A DNA stretch of 64,000 nucleotides, from NCBI RefSeq assembly GCF_001751365.1, contig NZ_LJGT01000037.1, positions 862,796 to 926,795 of the forward strand, in the 5' to 3' direction. The DNA comes from Streptomyces abyssalis. GTDB lineage: Bacteria; Actinomycetota; Actinomycetes; Streptomycetales; Streptomycetaceae. Shown here piece by piece: positions 55,817 through 64,000 of the stretch. The translations under genes were made by a program, and so were the position numbers. The notes beneath the pieces are model-generated. The model did not search any database. It was not told the origin of the DNA and saw nothing but the letters and a program-made list of their open reading frames with translations. How positions within the stretch are numbered: position 1 is the first letter of the stretch; each line of letters begins with the position of its first letter.

Positions 55817-57514
55817 GTGATCGCCGCGCTTCCCCCGGGTTCCGACACGGGCTCCGCACTCGTGGCCCTGCCGGTGATCCTCCCGCTCTTCGCCGCCGGG
55901 CTGAAACTCGGCATCGGCGTGCGGCTGCAGCGCACGCAGCGCGTGATCAGCACCGTCGTCCTGGCCACCGTCCTGGCCGTCGCGCTCGTGCTGCTCGTGG
56001 ACGCCGACACCCACGGCCCGCAGGTCATGTACGCCGGAGGCTGGCAGCCGCCTGTCGGAATCGTCCTCGTCGCCGACAGGCTCTCCGCGCTGATGCTGGT
56101 GATCTCCTCGGCGGTGACGCTGTGCGTGCTGCTCTACTCCGTCGGCCAGGGCATGGCAGACCAGGAGGAGGGCACACCCATGTCGGTCTTCCACCCCTCC
56201 TACCTGGTCCTGGTGGCCGGGGTCTCGGACACGTTCCTCGCCGGCGACCTCTTCAACCTCTACGTCGGTTTCGAGATCATGCTCACCGCCAGCTACGTAC
56301 TGCTGACACTGGGCGGCACGGTCACACGCATCCGCGCGGGAGCGACGTACGCGATCGTCTCGCTGCTGTCCTCCGTGCTCTTCCTCGCGGCGGTCGCCGT
56401 CGTCTACGCGGCGACGGGCACCGTGACCATGGCGGAACTCGCCGGCCGGTTCGACGAACTGCCGGACGGCGTCGCCGTTCTGGCACAGATCTCGCTGCTG
56501 ACGGTGTTCTGCACCAAGGCGGCCGTCTTCCCCCTGGCAGCCTGGCTGCCCGACTCCTATCCCACAGCGCCCGCACCCGTCACCGCCGTGTTCGCGGGGC
56601 TGCTGACGAAGGTCGGGATCTACGCGATGCTCCGCACCCAGACCCTGCTCTTCCCCGGCGACCGGCTCAGCGACGTCCTGATGGTCCTGGCCCTGTTCTC
56701 CCTGCTCGTGGGCATCCTCGGGGCGGTCGCACAGACCGACTTGAAGAGGCTGCTCTCCTTCACCCTCGTCAGCCACATCGGTTTCATGGTCTTCGGCATC
56801 GCCCTGGCCACCCGCGCCGGGTTCGCCGGTGCCGTCTTCTACGTCGTGCACCACATCACCGTGCAGACCACGCTGTTCCTCGTCGTCGGACTCGTCGAAC
56901 GCCGCGGCGTCACCACCGACCTGAGGCGGCTCGGCGGGATCGCGAAGCTGTCGCCCGCCCTCGGCCTCGTCTTCTTCGTCCCGGCCATGAACCTCGCAGG
57001 GGTGCCGCCGCTGCCGGGATTCCTGGGCAAGTTCGGGCTGATGCGCGCGGGCGTCGTGCAGGGCGGCGCGATGGTGTACGTGCTGATCGCCGCCGGTGCC
57101 GCCACGAGCCTGCTCACGCTGTACGCCCTGGCCAAGGCGTGGAATCTGGGCTTCTGGCGGGCGGCACCACCACAGCTGTACGTCGTCGGGGTGGTGCTCG
57201 ACACCGTCGAGACGGACGAGGAGGACTCACCGTCGGAGCAGGAGGCCGGCGGGGACCAGGGCGGCGCGGCGCCGGGCGGCAGCGGGGCCGTCGACGTGGA
57301 CGTGCTCGAGGGGCGCGCCGGGACGGCCAGTTTCGGGGGTCGCGCCATCACCACTGGACAGCCACCCGCCGCGATGCTCGTACCGACCGCCGCGCTGGTC
57401 GCCTTCGGCCTGCTCTTCACCGTGCTCGCCGGGCCGCTGTCGTCCCTGACCGCTCGCGTGGCGGGCGAACTGACCGCCCGTACGCCCTATGTGACGGCGG
57501 TGACGGGGCGATGA
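55817..57514 (+). CDS. mrpD: Mrp antiporter subunit D
   Basis: 565 residues. NuoM/N-like with NLYVGFEIMLTASYVLLTLGG (key Glu), FPLAAWLPDSYPTAPAPVTAVFAGLLTKVGIYAM (key Lys), and the HHITVQTTLFLVVGL helix. A hydrophilic acidic insert of about 60 residues precedes the last helix. GTG 55817 follows GGAGG by 6 bases; the 118-bp gap from mrpC is the only real gap in the operon. Confidence 0.93.
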   Translation: MIAALPPGSDTGSALVALPVILPLFAAGLKLGIGVRLQRTQRVISTVVLATVLAVALVLLVDADTHGPQVMYAGGWQPPVGIVLVADRLSALMLVISSAVTLCVLLYSVGQGMADQEEGTPMSVFHPSYLVLVAGVSDTFLAGDLFNLYVGFEIMLTASYVLLTLGGTVTRIRAGATYAIVSLLSSVLFLAAVAVVYAATGTVTMAELAGRFDELPDGVAVLAQISLLTVFCTKAAVFPLAAWLPDSYPTAPAPVTAVFAGLLTKVGIYAMLRTQTLLFPGDRLSDVLMVLALFSLLVGILGAVAQTDLKRLLSFTLVSHIGFMVFGIALATRAGFAGAVFYVVHHITVQTTLFLVVGLVERRGVTTDLRRLGGIAKLSPALGLVFFVPAMNLAGVPPLPGFLGKFGLMRAGVVQGGAMVYVLIAAGAATSLLTLYALAKAWNLGFWRAAPPQLYVVGVVLDTVETDEEDSPSEQEAGGDQGGAAPGGSGAVDVDVLEGRAGTASFGGRAITTGQPPAAMLVPTAALVAFGLLFTVLAGPLSSLTARVAGELTARTPYVTAVTGR

Positions 57515-58290
57515 GCGGACCACCCGGCTCGGGAGACGCACCGGCAGTCACCCACGGACGTGCGGCGGGGAACGTGCCCGTAGCAGGCCGCGGGCGGCTA
57601 CGGGCAGCACAGTGGCCGATGGTGCTCGGGCTGACGGCCCTGTGGGTGCTGCTGTGGGGCACGCTGAGCATCGCCAACGTCGTGACGGGCGTGCTCGTCG
57701 GCGTCGTCGTTTGTGTGGTCTTTCCGCTGCCGCCGATCGAAACGCAGGTACGGCTCCGGCCGGCCGGCATCGTGCGCTTCGTCGTCCGCTTCGCCCTCGA
57801 CATGGCCGCGTCCAGCTGGCGGCTCAACACGTACATCCTCGGGCCGCACAAGCCGCTGTGCGCTGTGCTGGCGGTACGGATGCGAAGCCCCAGCGACCTG
57901 ATGCTGACGGCGACGTCGGTCGCCGTCGCGGCCGTCCCGGGCAGCAACGTGCTCGACGTGCACCGGGCTTCGGGGACGCTCTACATCCATGTGGTGGGCG
58001 CGGGGAGCGAGACGGCCCGGGAGCGTGCGCGGTACGAGGTGCTGCGTCTGGAGGACCGCATCGTACGGGCCTTCGGTACCCGCGCGGACCTGGCCGCACT
58101 CGACGCATGGGACGGGCGGGGCCCGTCGTCCGGACCGGGCCCCGGACCCGGTCAGGGACCCGGACCGGGGGAGGGTCCGGGACGCGGCGAGGACGGAGGA
58201 CGCGGCGAGGACGGAGGACGCGGCGCGGGCGGTGGAGGCGGCGGCGCCGGAGGTACCACGGGGAGGAGCGGGCCGTGGACACCGTCCTGA
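57511..58290 (+). CDS. mrpE: Mrp antiporter subunit E
   Basis: 259 residues. The conserved part has two or three helices (QWPMVLGLTALWVLLWGTLS, VVTGVLVGVVVCVVFPLP) and the soluble fold ending LDVHRASGTLYIHVVG. A C-terminal tail of about 50 residues is almost all Gly/Pro with GEDGGR repeats, not seen in typical MrpE. ATG 57511 overlaps the mrpD stop. Confidence 0.9.
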   Translation: MSGPPGSGDAPAVTHGRAAGNVPVAGRGRLRAAQWPMVLGLTALWVLLWGTLSIANVVTGVLVGVVVCVVFPLPPIETQVRLRPAGIVRFVVRFALDMAASSWRLNTYILGPHKPLCAVLAVRMRSPSDLMLTATSVAVAAVPGSNVLDVHRASGTLYIHVVGAGSETARERARYEVLRLEDRIVRAFGTRADLAALDAWDGRGPSSGPGPGPGQGPGPGEGPGRGEDGGRGEDGGRGAGGGGGGAGGTTGRSGPWTPS

Positions 58291-58685
58291 GCGTCGTGAT
58301 CGCCGTGCTGCTCGCCTCGGGTGTGCTGGTCACCGTACGGCTCGTGCGCGGGCCCTCGACCCTGGACCGCGCCGTCGCACTCGACGCCCTGGTCGCCGTG
58401 GTGATGGCCGGGATCGGAGTGCTCACGGCGGCACGCGGGATCCCGTACTACCTGCCGGCGCTGCTGGTCCTGTCCTTCCTGGGTTTCACGGGCTCGGTGA
58501 GCATCGCTCGCTTCCTCGCGCTGCGGGACGAGGCGGGCAGCGAGGACGCGGACGTGGGCGACGACGGCGGGGGCGCGGACGACGGCGAGGGCGGAGACGG
58601 AGGGCGCACCGCCGCTCCGGGCAGCGGCCGCGGCAGGGGCCCGAGGCTCCACGGCCGTGGGCGGGAGAAAGGGAGCGGCGGATGA
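58275..58685 (+). CDS. mrpF: Mrp antiporter subunit F
   Basis: 136 residues with three helices (VLSVVIAVLLASGVLVTVR, RAVALDALVAVVMAGIGVL, LPALLVLSFLGFTGSVSI) and an Asp/Gly-rich tail. RGPSTLDRAVALD is the family signature. GTG 58275, with GGGAGGAG upstream, lies 16 bases inside the end of mrpE. Confidence 0.9.
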   Translation: MDTVLSVVIAVLLASGVLVTVRLVRGPSTLDRAVALDALVAVVMAGIGVLTAARGIPYYLPALLVLSFLGFTGSVSIARFLALRDEAGSEDADVGDDGGGADDGEGGDGGRTAAPGSGRGRGPRLHGRGREKGSGG

Positions 58686-59134
58686 ACTGGACGGCGACCG
58701 CGGATGTGGTGGCCCTGGTCTGCATGCTCGCGGGCGCGGTGCTGTGCCTGCTCGCGGGTATCGGGCTGGTGCGGCTGCCGGACGTGCTGACGCGGATGCA
58801 CGCCGCCACCAAGCCGCAGGTACTGGGCCTGCTGCTCGTCCTCGTCGGAGCCGGGCTGAGGCTGCGCAACGTTGCGGACCTGACGACGCTGGTCCTCGTC
58901 GGTCTCTTCCAGCTGCTGACCGTCCCCGTGGCCGCGCACATGGTCGGCCGGGCCGCCTATCGCACCGGAAGGACGGACCGCGAGCACCTCGTCGTCGACG
59001 AACTCGCTACGGGGCCGTACAGGTCATCCGGGAGGCCGGGCGGATCCGGCGGCGCGTTCGGCGCGTCCGACGGTGGGGTCGGCGGGCCGGCAAGGCGGGA
59101 CGCACGGGACGGTTCGGACCGTCCGGACGGCTGA
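58682..59134 (+). CDS. mrpG: Mrp antiporter subunit G
   Basis: 150 residues with three helices; the signature is GLVRLPDVLTRMHAATKPQVLG. It completes the A(B)-C-D-E-F-G set. ATG 58682 overlaps the mrpF stop. The C-terminal 40 residues are a Gly/Arg/Asp-rich tail, as in its neighbours. Confidence 0.92.
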   Translation: MNWTATADVVALVCMLAGAVLCLLAGIGLVRLPDVLTRMHAATKPQVLGLLLVLVGAGLRLRNVADLTTLVLVGLFQLLTVPVAAHMVGRAAYRTGRTDREHLVVDELATGPYRSSGRPGGSGGAFGASDGGVGGPARRDARDGSDRPDG

Positions 59135-59345
59135 CGACTCCGGTGCCGGGTCGTCGCCCCGCCCGGGCCGCATTCGACAGGAACGTGACGGAAGGGTGGA
59201 TTTCCGGTGTCCGGATGCCTTCGGGGCGGTCCCGCGGTGAATGCCCACGCCGCCCGCCGGGAAGGAAAACCCGCAGGTCTCGATTCGCGTGGCCGGCCTT
59301 CCGCCCTCCCGGGCGGCACGTCGGCACCGAGGGGAAGTGAACGTC

Positions 59346-59762
59346 ATGCGCGCGAGTTCGCGCCGGCCCCGGCGCACCGCACGCGTCGAGTACACGCTGC
59401 CGCGGCGGGCCGCATCCGCCCGCTGGGCCCGCCAGTTGACCACCGGATTCCTCACCGGCACCAGGACTCCGCCCGAGGCGGCGCGAGGTGTGGAGGAGGC
59501 ACGGCTGGTCGTCTCCGAACTCGTCACCAACGCCACCCTGCACGGCAGGGGCCGTTGCCGGCTGCGGCTGAGCAGCGGCGAGGGCACCGTCACCGTCGAA
59601 GTACGCGACGACGGCCTCCGCTTGCCCCGCCTGCGCCGGGCGGGACGCGAATGCGAGAGCGGCCGGGGCATCGCGATGGTCAGCGGACTCGCGCGCCGTC
59701 TGGACGTCACGGCGGCACGCGGGGGCGGCAAGACCGTCAGCGCGGTCCTGGACGCCGCCTGA
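59346..59762 (+). CDS. RsbW-like ATP-binding regulator (HATPase_c_2)
   Basis: 138 residues from ATG 59346, or a few more from GTG 59337. GHKL motifs: N-box EARLVVSELVTNATLHG, G1 VEVRDDG, G2 GRGIAMVSGLA. These small ATPases act as anti-sigma factor kinases in Streptomyces partner switching. No sigma gene is adjacent. A small convergent STAS-like gene lies 115 bp away and could encode a partner. Confidence 0.9.
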   Translation: MRASSRRPRRTARVEYTLPRRAASARWARQLTTGFLTGTRTPPEAARGVEEARLVVSELVTNATLHGRGRCRLRLSSGEGTVTVEVRDDGLRLPRLRRAGRECESGRGIAMVSGLARRLDVTAARGGGKTVSAVLDAA

Positions 59763-59877
59763 GCCGAGTGCCTCCGTGCGCCCGTCCCGCACGTGCAGGG
59801 TGACGCGGTCGCTCCGACGGCAGCGTTTCGACTGCTCTACGGCTCGACTGCCCAACTGCCAGGACGGCGGCGGGCGT

Positions 59878-60225
59878 TCAAGGCTGCCGTGACCACGCCG
59901 CCCATGCGGAGGCGACGTCCGAGTGGAACCGGCATCGCTCGTCCGCGCCCAGCGGCGTGCGGAAACCGTCGTGCGCACCGACGATGTGGAAGCGGAGCCG
60001 TCCGCCGGCGGGCAGCAGCCGGGGAAGCTCGGCGGCGGGCAGATTCTTGTCCCAGTGGACCGAGTTGAGGTCGAGGTAGAAGTGCGTCCTCTCGTCCGTG
60101 ACGCGGGCGCACAGGCTGTAGTGCAGCACTCTGAGGGTGGCGGCGCACAAAGTGCCGCTCACCGCCACCCACACGCGCCGGCCCGCGACGGCCAGGACCC
60201 GGACCTGTATCGTCGCCGTCCCCAT
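59878..60225 (-). CDS. Hypothetical protein, possibly STAS-like
   Basis: 115 residues. The pattern VAVSGTLCAATLRVLHYSLCA, then THFYLDLNSVHW, LPAAELPRLLPAGGRLRFHIVGA, resembles a STAS anti-sigma antagonist fold (beta, helix, 'DLS.V' strand), but the usual phosphorylatable Ser after the DLS strand is not evident. Convergent with the RsbW-like kinase gene. Not firmly identified. Confidence 0.6.
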   Translation of the reverse strand: MGTATIQVRVLAVAGRRVWVAVSGTLCAATLRVLHYSLCARVTDERTHFYLDLNSVHWDKNLPAAELPRLLPAGGRLRFHIVGAHDGFRTPLGADERCRFHSDVASAWAAWSRQP

Positions 60226-60509
60226 GAAAGCCCTTGTTCAGACCGTACGTTCCGTCGTGGCGGGTGCAACACCCGTACCGCTCCGGTCCGTACACGGATC
60301 ACTTCGGTGCATGCGCACCCCGTCCGGCGCACACAAGTATCACCTCCGGCACCGCATTCGGGCAGGTGGGTGACCGACGGGCACGTTCTCCCCGCATTTC
60401 CTCACGAGACCGCCCCGTTCATGTGCCACGGCCCTTCGCGCGGCAGCCGGCCGGCTGCGGAACGTAATCCGCTGGGCAGCGGCAACGCCGTTCGGCAGTA
60501 TCCCCGGTC

Positions 60510-60777
60510 ATGGGAGAACGCGGTTGCTTCGCGCAGGACGGCTACGGGGCGCGCTTCGAGTGGGGCCCGTTCGTTCCCCGGCTGGTCCTTCCGTCGCCGA
60601 ACGGGCCCGCTGTCAGCGCCACGGCCCCCGATCACGGAGGCGGCATGGTGGTCGCCGCGTCGCTGCGCAACGCAGCCGCCGTGGGGCTTCGGTGAGGACG
60701 CCGGCATCGCTGCCGAGTCCGGCACTTCCGCCGTGGTCCCCCTCCTCACCGGGGGAGCCTTCGCATCCGCGACGTGA
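60510..60777 (+). pseudogene. comB: Decayed 2-phosphosulfolactate phosphatase (ComB) gene
   Basis: Three pieces of a ComB-like protein survive in order but lack the parts between them. The first frame reads MGERGCFAQDGYGARFEWGPF, then directly LPSPNGPAVSATA and MVVAASLRNAAAVG before a stop. A second frame continues GFGEDAGIAAESGTSAVVPLLTGGAFASAT and stops at 60777. These match the ComB start (ARFEWGP), the SPNG...LRNA block and the C-terminal GFAEDVAIAAE...VPVLTGGAF by memory of the family. About 500 bp appear deleted in two events and there is a frameshift at about 60690. Confidence 0.6.
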
Positions 60778-60896
60778 CGCGCCGGGGTGCGGCACGACGC
60801 TGGTGGTGCCTCAACGGCGCGGCGCCGGTGCGTACTTGACGCGGCCGGAAGCCTGGCAGCAGGCTCCATCCGTCGGATCGGCGGAACGGGGGCGCT

Positions 60897-62501
60897 GTGC
60901 CTGGTACGGAGGCGGGCTCGTCGCACGGAGCGGTGCGGGAGAAGCCCGCGCGGAAGATCGCCGTGGAGGCCAACGGCCTCGACGTCATCGGCGACGCCGA
61001 ACGCAAGGGCCGCCCGGCGCAGCTGTTCTGGCCGTGGTTCGCCTCCAACGTCTCGGTGCTGGGCCTGAGTTACGGCTCGTTCGCGCTGGGGTTCGGCATC
61101 GGCTTCTGGCAGGCCCTGGCAGCCGGCGTCGCGGGCATCGTCTTCTCGTTCCTGCTCTGCGGCTTCGTCGCGGTGGCGGGGAAGCGCGGTTCGGCTCCGA
61201 CGATGGTGCTCAGCCGCGCCGCGTTCGGAGTGCGGGGCAACAGGCTGCCGTCCGCGGTCTCCTGGATGCTGACCGTCGGCTGGGAGACGGTGCTGGTGGT
61301 CCTGGCGACGCTCGCGACGGCGACCGTCTTCGACAGGATCGGCTGGGGCGGAGGGACCGGCACGAAGATCGCCGCGCTGGCCGCCGTCTCCGTGCTCACC
61401 GTGCTGGCCGGCGTCATCGGCTTCGACCTGATCATGCGGATGCAGACGGCCATCACCGTGGTGACCGCCGCGCTGACCGTGGTCTACATCGCCCTTGCCG
61501 CCGACGAGATCCGCTGGGAAGCGGTCCGGGCGCTGCCCGCCGGATCCGCCCAGGACGTCATCGGTGCACTCGTCTTCCTGATGACGGGCTTCGGGCTGGG
61601 CTGGGTCAACGCCGCGGCGGACTACGCCCGTTACCTGCCCCGGCGTACCCCGGGCAGGGCCGTCGCGGGCTGGACGGCGCTCGGTGCGTCGGCGGCCCCG
61701 GTGGTTCTCCTCGTCTTCGGACTGCTCCTCGCGGGCTCCTCGCAGGATCTGAGCGAGGCAGTGGCGGCCGACCCCATCGGTGCGCTCACCGGCGTGCTGC
61801 CCGCCTGGTTCCTTGTGCCGTTCGCACTCGTCGCCGTGCTGGGGCTGGTCGGCGGCGCCGTGCTGGACATCTACTCCTCCGGGCTGGCGCTGCTCGCTGT
61901 CGGTGTGCGCGTGCCGCGTTACGCCGCAGCCGCCGTGGACGGCGTCCTGATGATCGCGGGGACCGTCTGGCTCGTCTTCTTCTCGGAGGACTTCCTGGGC
62001 TCCTTCACCGCGTTCCTCACCACTCTCGGCGTCCCCGTCGCTGCGTGGTGCGGCGTCATGCTCGCCGACCTGGCGCTGCGTTCCCGCCCGTACGACGACG
62101 GTGACCTGTTCTCCCGCAACGGGCGCTACGGCGACGTACGGTGGCTGCCCGTCGCCGTTCTCGCGGTGGCCACGGCGGCAGGATGGGGTCTGGTCACCAA
62201 CTCCGGTGCCGGGTGGCTCTCCTGGCAGGGCTGGCTGCTCGGGCCGCTGGGGCTCGGCGGCACCACCGGCCCCTGGGCGTCGGCGAACCTCGGTGTGCTC
62301 GTGGCGCTCGCTCTCGCCTTCGTGGTCACCTGGGCGGGCCAGCGCCGGCGGGTCCGGGCTCAGGAGAGCGCACCGCCCTCGCAGCCGGCAGCGAAGGCGG
62401 CACCGGCGGCCGCTCACGCACCGGCAGCCGCGCCGGGACCGTCTGGTCCCGAGGACGCCGGTGACGGCAGCGCCCCGTCGGGCTCAACCGGCGGCCGGTG
62501 A
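60897..62501 (+). CDS. Purine-cytosine permease family protein (NCS1)
   Basis: 534 residues with about 12 helices. The start region GLDVIGDAERKGRPAQLFWPWFASNVSVLGLSYG is the NCS1 signature; DYARYLPRRTPG is the conserved intracellular loop. It imports cytosine, purines or related compounds by cation symport. The C-terminus has a 50-residue Ala/Pro-rich tail. GTG 60897 has only a G-rich upstream region. No nucleobase-metabolism gene is adjacent. Confidence 0.92.
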   Translation: MPGTEAGSSHGAVREKPARKIAVEANGLDVIGDAERKGRPAQLFWPWFASNVSVLGLSYGSFALGFGIGFWQALAAGVAGIVFSFLLCGFVAVAGKRGSAPTMVLSRAAFGVRGNRLPSAVSWMLTVGWETVLVVLATLATATVFDRIGWGGGTGTKIAALAAVSVLTVLAGVIGFDLIMRMQTAITVVTAALTVVYIALAADEIRWEAVRALPAGSAQDVIGALVFLMTGFGLGWVNAAADYARYLPRRTPGRAVAGWTALGASAAPVVLLVFGLLLAGSSQDLSEAVAADPIGALTGVLPAWFLVPFALVAVLGLVGGAVLDIYSSGLALLAVGVRVPRYAAAAVDGVLMIAGTVWLVFFSEDFLGSFTAFLTTLGVPVAAWCGVMLADLALRSRPYDDGDLFSRNGRYGDVRWLPVAVLAVATAAGWGLVTNSGAGWLSWQGWLLGPLGLGGTTGPWASANLGVLVALALAFVVTWAGQRRRVRAQESAPPSQPAAKAAPAAAHAPAAAPGPSGPEDAGDGSAPSGSTGGR

Positions 62502-62528
62502 GGGCCCGTTGAGCCCGTTCGTCCGCGT

Positions 62529-63461
62529 TCACCCGTAGGCGGCCGGTCCCGTGCCGATGACCACCGTCGCACCCAGCTCGTCACACCTGGCGACCCGCGC
62601 AGTCAGCCCGTCACCCTCGAACGCCGCGGCAGCCGCACCGGCCTGCGCCTCGCTCGTCTCCACCAGCAGATGCCCGCCGGGGGCCAGCCACCGGGGTGCG
62701 ACCGCCGACACCCGTCGCAGAACGTCCAGACCGTCCGTTCCGCCGTCCAGCGCCCCCATCGGTTCGTGGACGCGTGCCTCCGGCGGCAGCAGACTCACCG
62801 AATCCGTCGGCACGTAGGGCACGTTGGCCAGCAGCACCTCGATGCGTCCGCGCAGCCTGGACGGAAGGGCGTCGTACAGGTCGCCCTCGTGGACACGGCC
62901 GCCGGCTGCGGCGACGTTGCCGCGTGCGCAGCGCACCGCAGCGGGGTCGATGTCGGCCGCGTGCAACTCCAACTCGCCCCGGCTGCACGGCTCGTGAGCC
63001 GGTTCCCGCCCCCACTGCCGTCCCCGCTCCCGTCCCCGCTCCTCTTCCTGCTGCGTACGACTGGCCACCACGGCGGCCAGCGCGGCACCCAGCGCGCCCG
63101 ATCCACAGCACAGGTCGACCACGACCGCGCCGGCACGCGTGAGCGCCGCGGCCTGCCGTACGAGGAACTCCGAACGGCGGCGCGGCACGAACACCCCTGG
63201 CCCCACCGCCGTCCGCATCCCGCAGAACTCCGCCCAGCCCAGGACGTGTTCGAGGGGCGTGCCCGCCGCCCTGCGTTCCGCCATGTCCTCGAGCTCTCCG
63301 GGCGTAATGGCGGTGGAGAGCATCAACTCGGCCTCGTCCTCGGCGAAGACACAGCCGGCCTCACGGAGGCGGGAGACGAGGGCGGAGCGGGAGCACGACG
63401 GAAGCGGTGACGAACGCGCGGACGAACCCGGCGACGAAGGAAGCGGAGGAATGAGCGACAT
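62529..63461 (-). CDS. PrmC/HemK-like protein glutamine methyltransferase
   Basis: 310 residues from ATG 63461. An N-terminal helical domain (LVSRLREAGCVFAEDEAELM, GTPLEHVLGWAEF) precedes a Rossmann SAM-binding domain (VVDLCCGSGALGAALA, ELHAADIDPAAVRCARGN). The glutamine-recognition NPPY motif reads NVPY, as in the paralogous actinobacterial 'putative protein N5-glutamine methyltransferase' group rather than PrmC itself. Convergent with the permease gene, 27 bp apart. Confidence 0.88.
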   Translation of the reverse strand: MSLIPPLPSSPGSSARSSPLPSCSRSALVSRLREAGCVFAEDEAELMLSTAITPGELEDMAERRAAGTPLEHVLGWAEFCGMRTAVGPGVFVPRRRSEFLVRQAAALTRAGAVVVDLCCGSGALGAALAAVVASRTQQEEERGRERGRQWGREPAHEPCSRGELELHAADIDPAAVRCARGNVAAAGGRVHEGDLYDALPSRLRGRIEVLLANVPYVPTDSVSLLPPEARVHEPMGALDGGTDGLDVLRRVSAVAPRWLAPGGHLLVETSEAQAGAAAAAFEGDGLTARVARCDELGATVVIGTGPAAYG

Positions 63462-63636
63462 GCGGGAGCCTCTCGGGATTCCGGAGGATGCTCCCGGCTG
63501 CCGGCCCCCGCACGAAGTGAAGGCCGGGCCCGCCTCAGCGGGGAAAGACGCCCGCGGCGGGGAGGGAAGCACCCCGTTCCACAGTGGTGATCGGTCCCAC
63601 CTCCCCGGCGACGCGTATGTCCTGAGAGCGGCAACA

Positions 63637-64000
63637 CTACCCGAGCGGCCGAGGGCTCGCAGCGGCCCCCGAGGCACCGTCCCCGGCCTCCGTCACGAAG
63701 CCGACGACAGCGGTGAACGCCTCCTCACCGTGCTGCGTGACGCTCACCGTCAGCCTCCGCTCACCGTCCGGACGGCCGTCTCCCGGGTCTTTGTCCTCCC
63801 CGGGGCCGGGCGAGACCTCGGCGAAGCTGGGCGCGTCCAGGTCGACGTAGCGGTGGAACTCGGCCTCCATACGCGTCAGCCGCGGCCTGTGCGGCGCCGC
63901 GGCGAGATGCGCGCACTGCCGGGCGGCCTCCATCAGCAGCATTCCGGGTACGTGGTCGACGGGGTGGTCGAACAGCCAGGGACTGGTGGTGAGGATCCGC
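63637..64000 (-). CDS. AfsA/ScbA-family protein (gamma-butyrolactone biosynthesis), C-terminal part
   Basis: The minus-strand frame runs off the right edge, so the start is missing. The visible C-terminal ~120 residues include SPWLFDHPVDHVPGMLLMEAARQCA, the hallmark of the second AfsA hotdog repeat, then RMEAEFHRYVDLDAPSF. AfsA-type enzymes condense a beta-ketoacyl chain with dihydroxyacetone phosphate in A-factor-type signal synthesis. The gene continues beyond 64000, where a receptor gene would be expected in a full signalling locus. The C-terminus has a low-complexity Ala/Gly/Ser tail. Confidence 0.88.
   Translation of the reverse strand, partial: RILTTSPWLFDHPVDHVPGMLLMEAARQCAHLAAAPHRPRLTRMEAEFHRYVDLDAPSFAEVSPGPGEDKDPGDGRPDGERRLTVSVTQHGEEAFTAVVGFVTEAGDGASGAAASPRPLG

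Noticed and set aside
60700-60896. Possible TPP or other riboswitch before the permease
   Set aside because: The conserved TPP core segments were looked for and not found; part of the region is explained by the comB remnant.
60402-62417. 671-codon frame antisense to the permease
   Set aside because: The plus strand encodes a full NCS1 permease with conserved helices; the antisense product is low-complexity.

Overview
The window looks like a chromosomal piece of a Streptomyces or close relative. The G+C is very high with strong third-position bias, GTG and TTG starts are common, and several marker genes are actinobacterial or Streptomyces-type: the sporulation pair smeA-sffA, rbpA with a perfect SigR-type promoter, a chitinase whose promoter carries the Streptomyces 12-bp direct repeats, and the edge of an AfsA-family gamma-butyrolactone synthase gene. 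No transposase, integrase, CRISPR array, tRNA or rRNA gene was recognised.

Region 1 (1-16 kb) is the right-hand end of a biosynthetic locus. A 5'-truncated two-module NRPS reads C-A(Thr)-PCP-C-A(Val-like)-PCP-E-C and stops just after an unpaired terminal condensation domain. It is followed by a pirin, a divergent LysR/MFS pair with a perfect operator-like dyad, and a large penicillin-acylase-family (Ntn) hydrolase. The predicted Thr then D-Val order and an EntF-like first C domain resemble actinomycin synthetase II, but the rest of the cluster is outside the window. The NRPS also carries several in-frame short tandem repeats.

Region 2 (16-31 kb) holds accessory metabolism and regulation: a small membrane protein with an alpha/beta hydrolase, an EEP-family phosphodiesterase, a membrane-anchored PP2C/SpoIIE phosphatase, a RibD C-terminal-type reductase, a propionate-CoA ligase-like enzyme, a TetR regulator with two matching operators, an F420/FMN (LLM-class) oxidoreductase, two aldo/keto reductases, a LysR regulator and a Tat-exported TolB-propeller/amidohydrolase fusion.

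Region 3 (31-44 kb) holds a HIT protein, a compact family-A DNA polymerase, a secreted GH18 chitinase, an acyl-CoA dehydrogenase, an HhH endonuclease-like protein, an AsnC/Lrp regulator whose operator overlaps its own start codon, a YtcJ-like amidohydrolase, and a translationally coupled lipoprotein N-acyltransferase / polyprenol-phosphate-mannose synthase pair followed by fxsA.

Region 4 (44-51.6 kb) is conserved chromosomal core: rbpA, a UMF1-type MFS protein, a GDPD phosphodiesterase coupled to a YczE-like membrane protein, a divergent MocR regulator, and sffA-smeA.

Region 5 (52-59 kb) is a complete Mrp Na+/H+ antiporter operon in which subunits A and B are fused, with nearly every junction overlapping. 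Region 6 (59-64 kb) has an RsbW-like ATPase, a small STAS-like protein, a decayed comB (2-phosphosulfolactate phosphatase) pseudogene, a cytosine/purine permease, a PrmC-like methyltransferase and the C-terminal part of an AfsA-family protein running off the end.

Many gene ends carry long perfect GC-rich hairpins that probably act as terminators. Starts were chosen by ribosome binding site and family length, so several differ from the longest possible reading frame.
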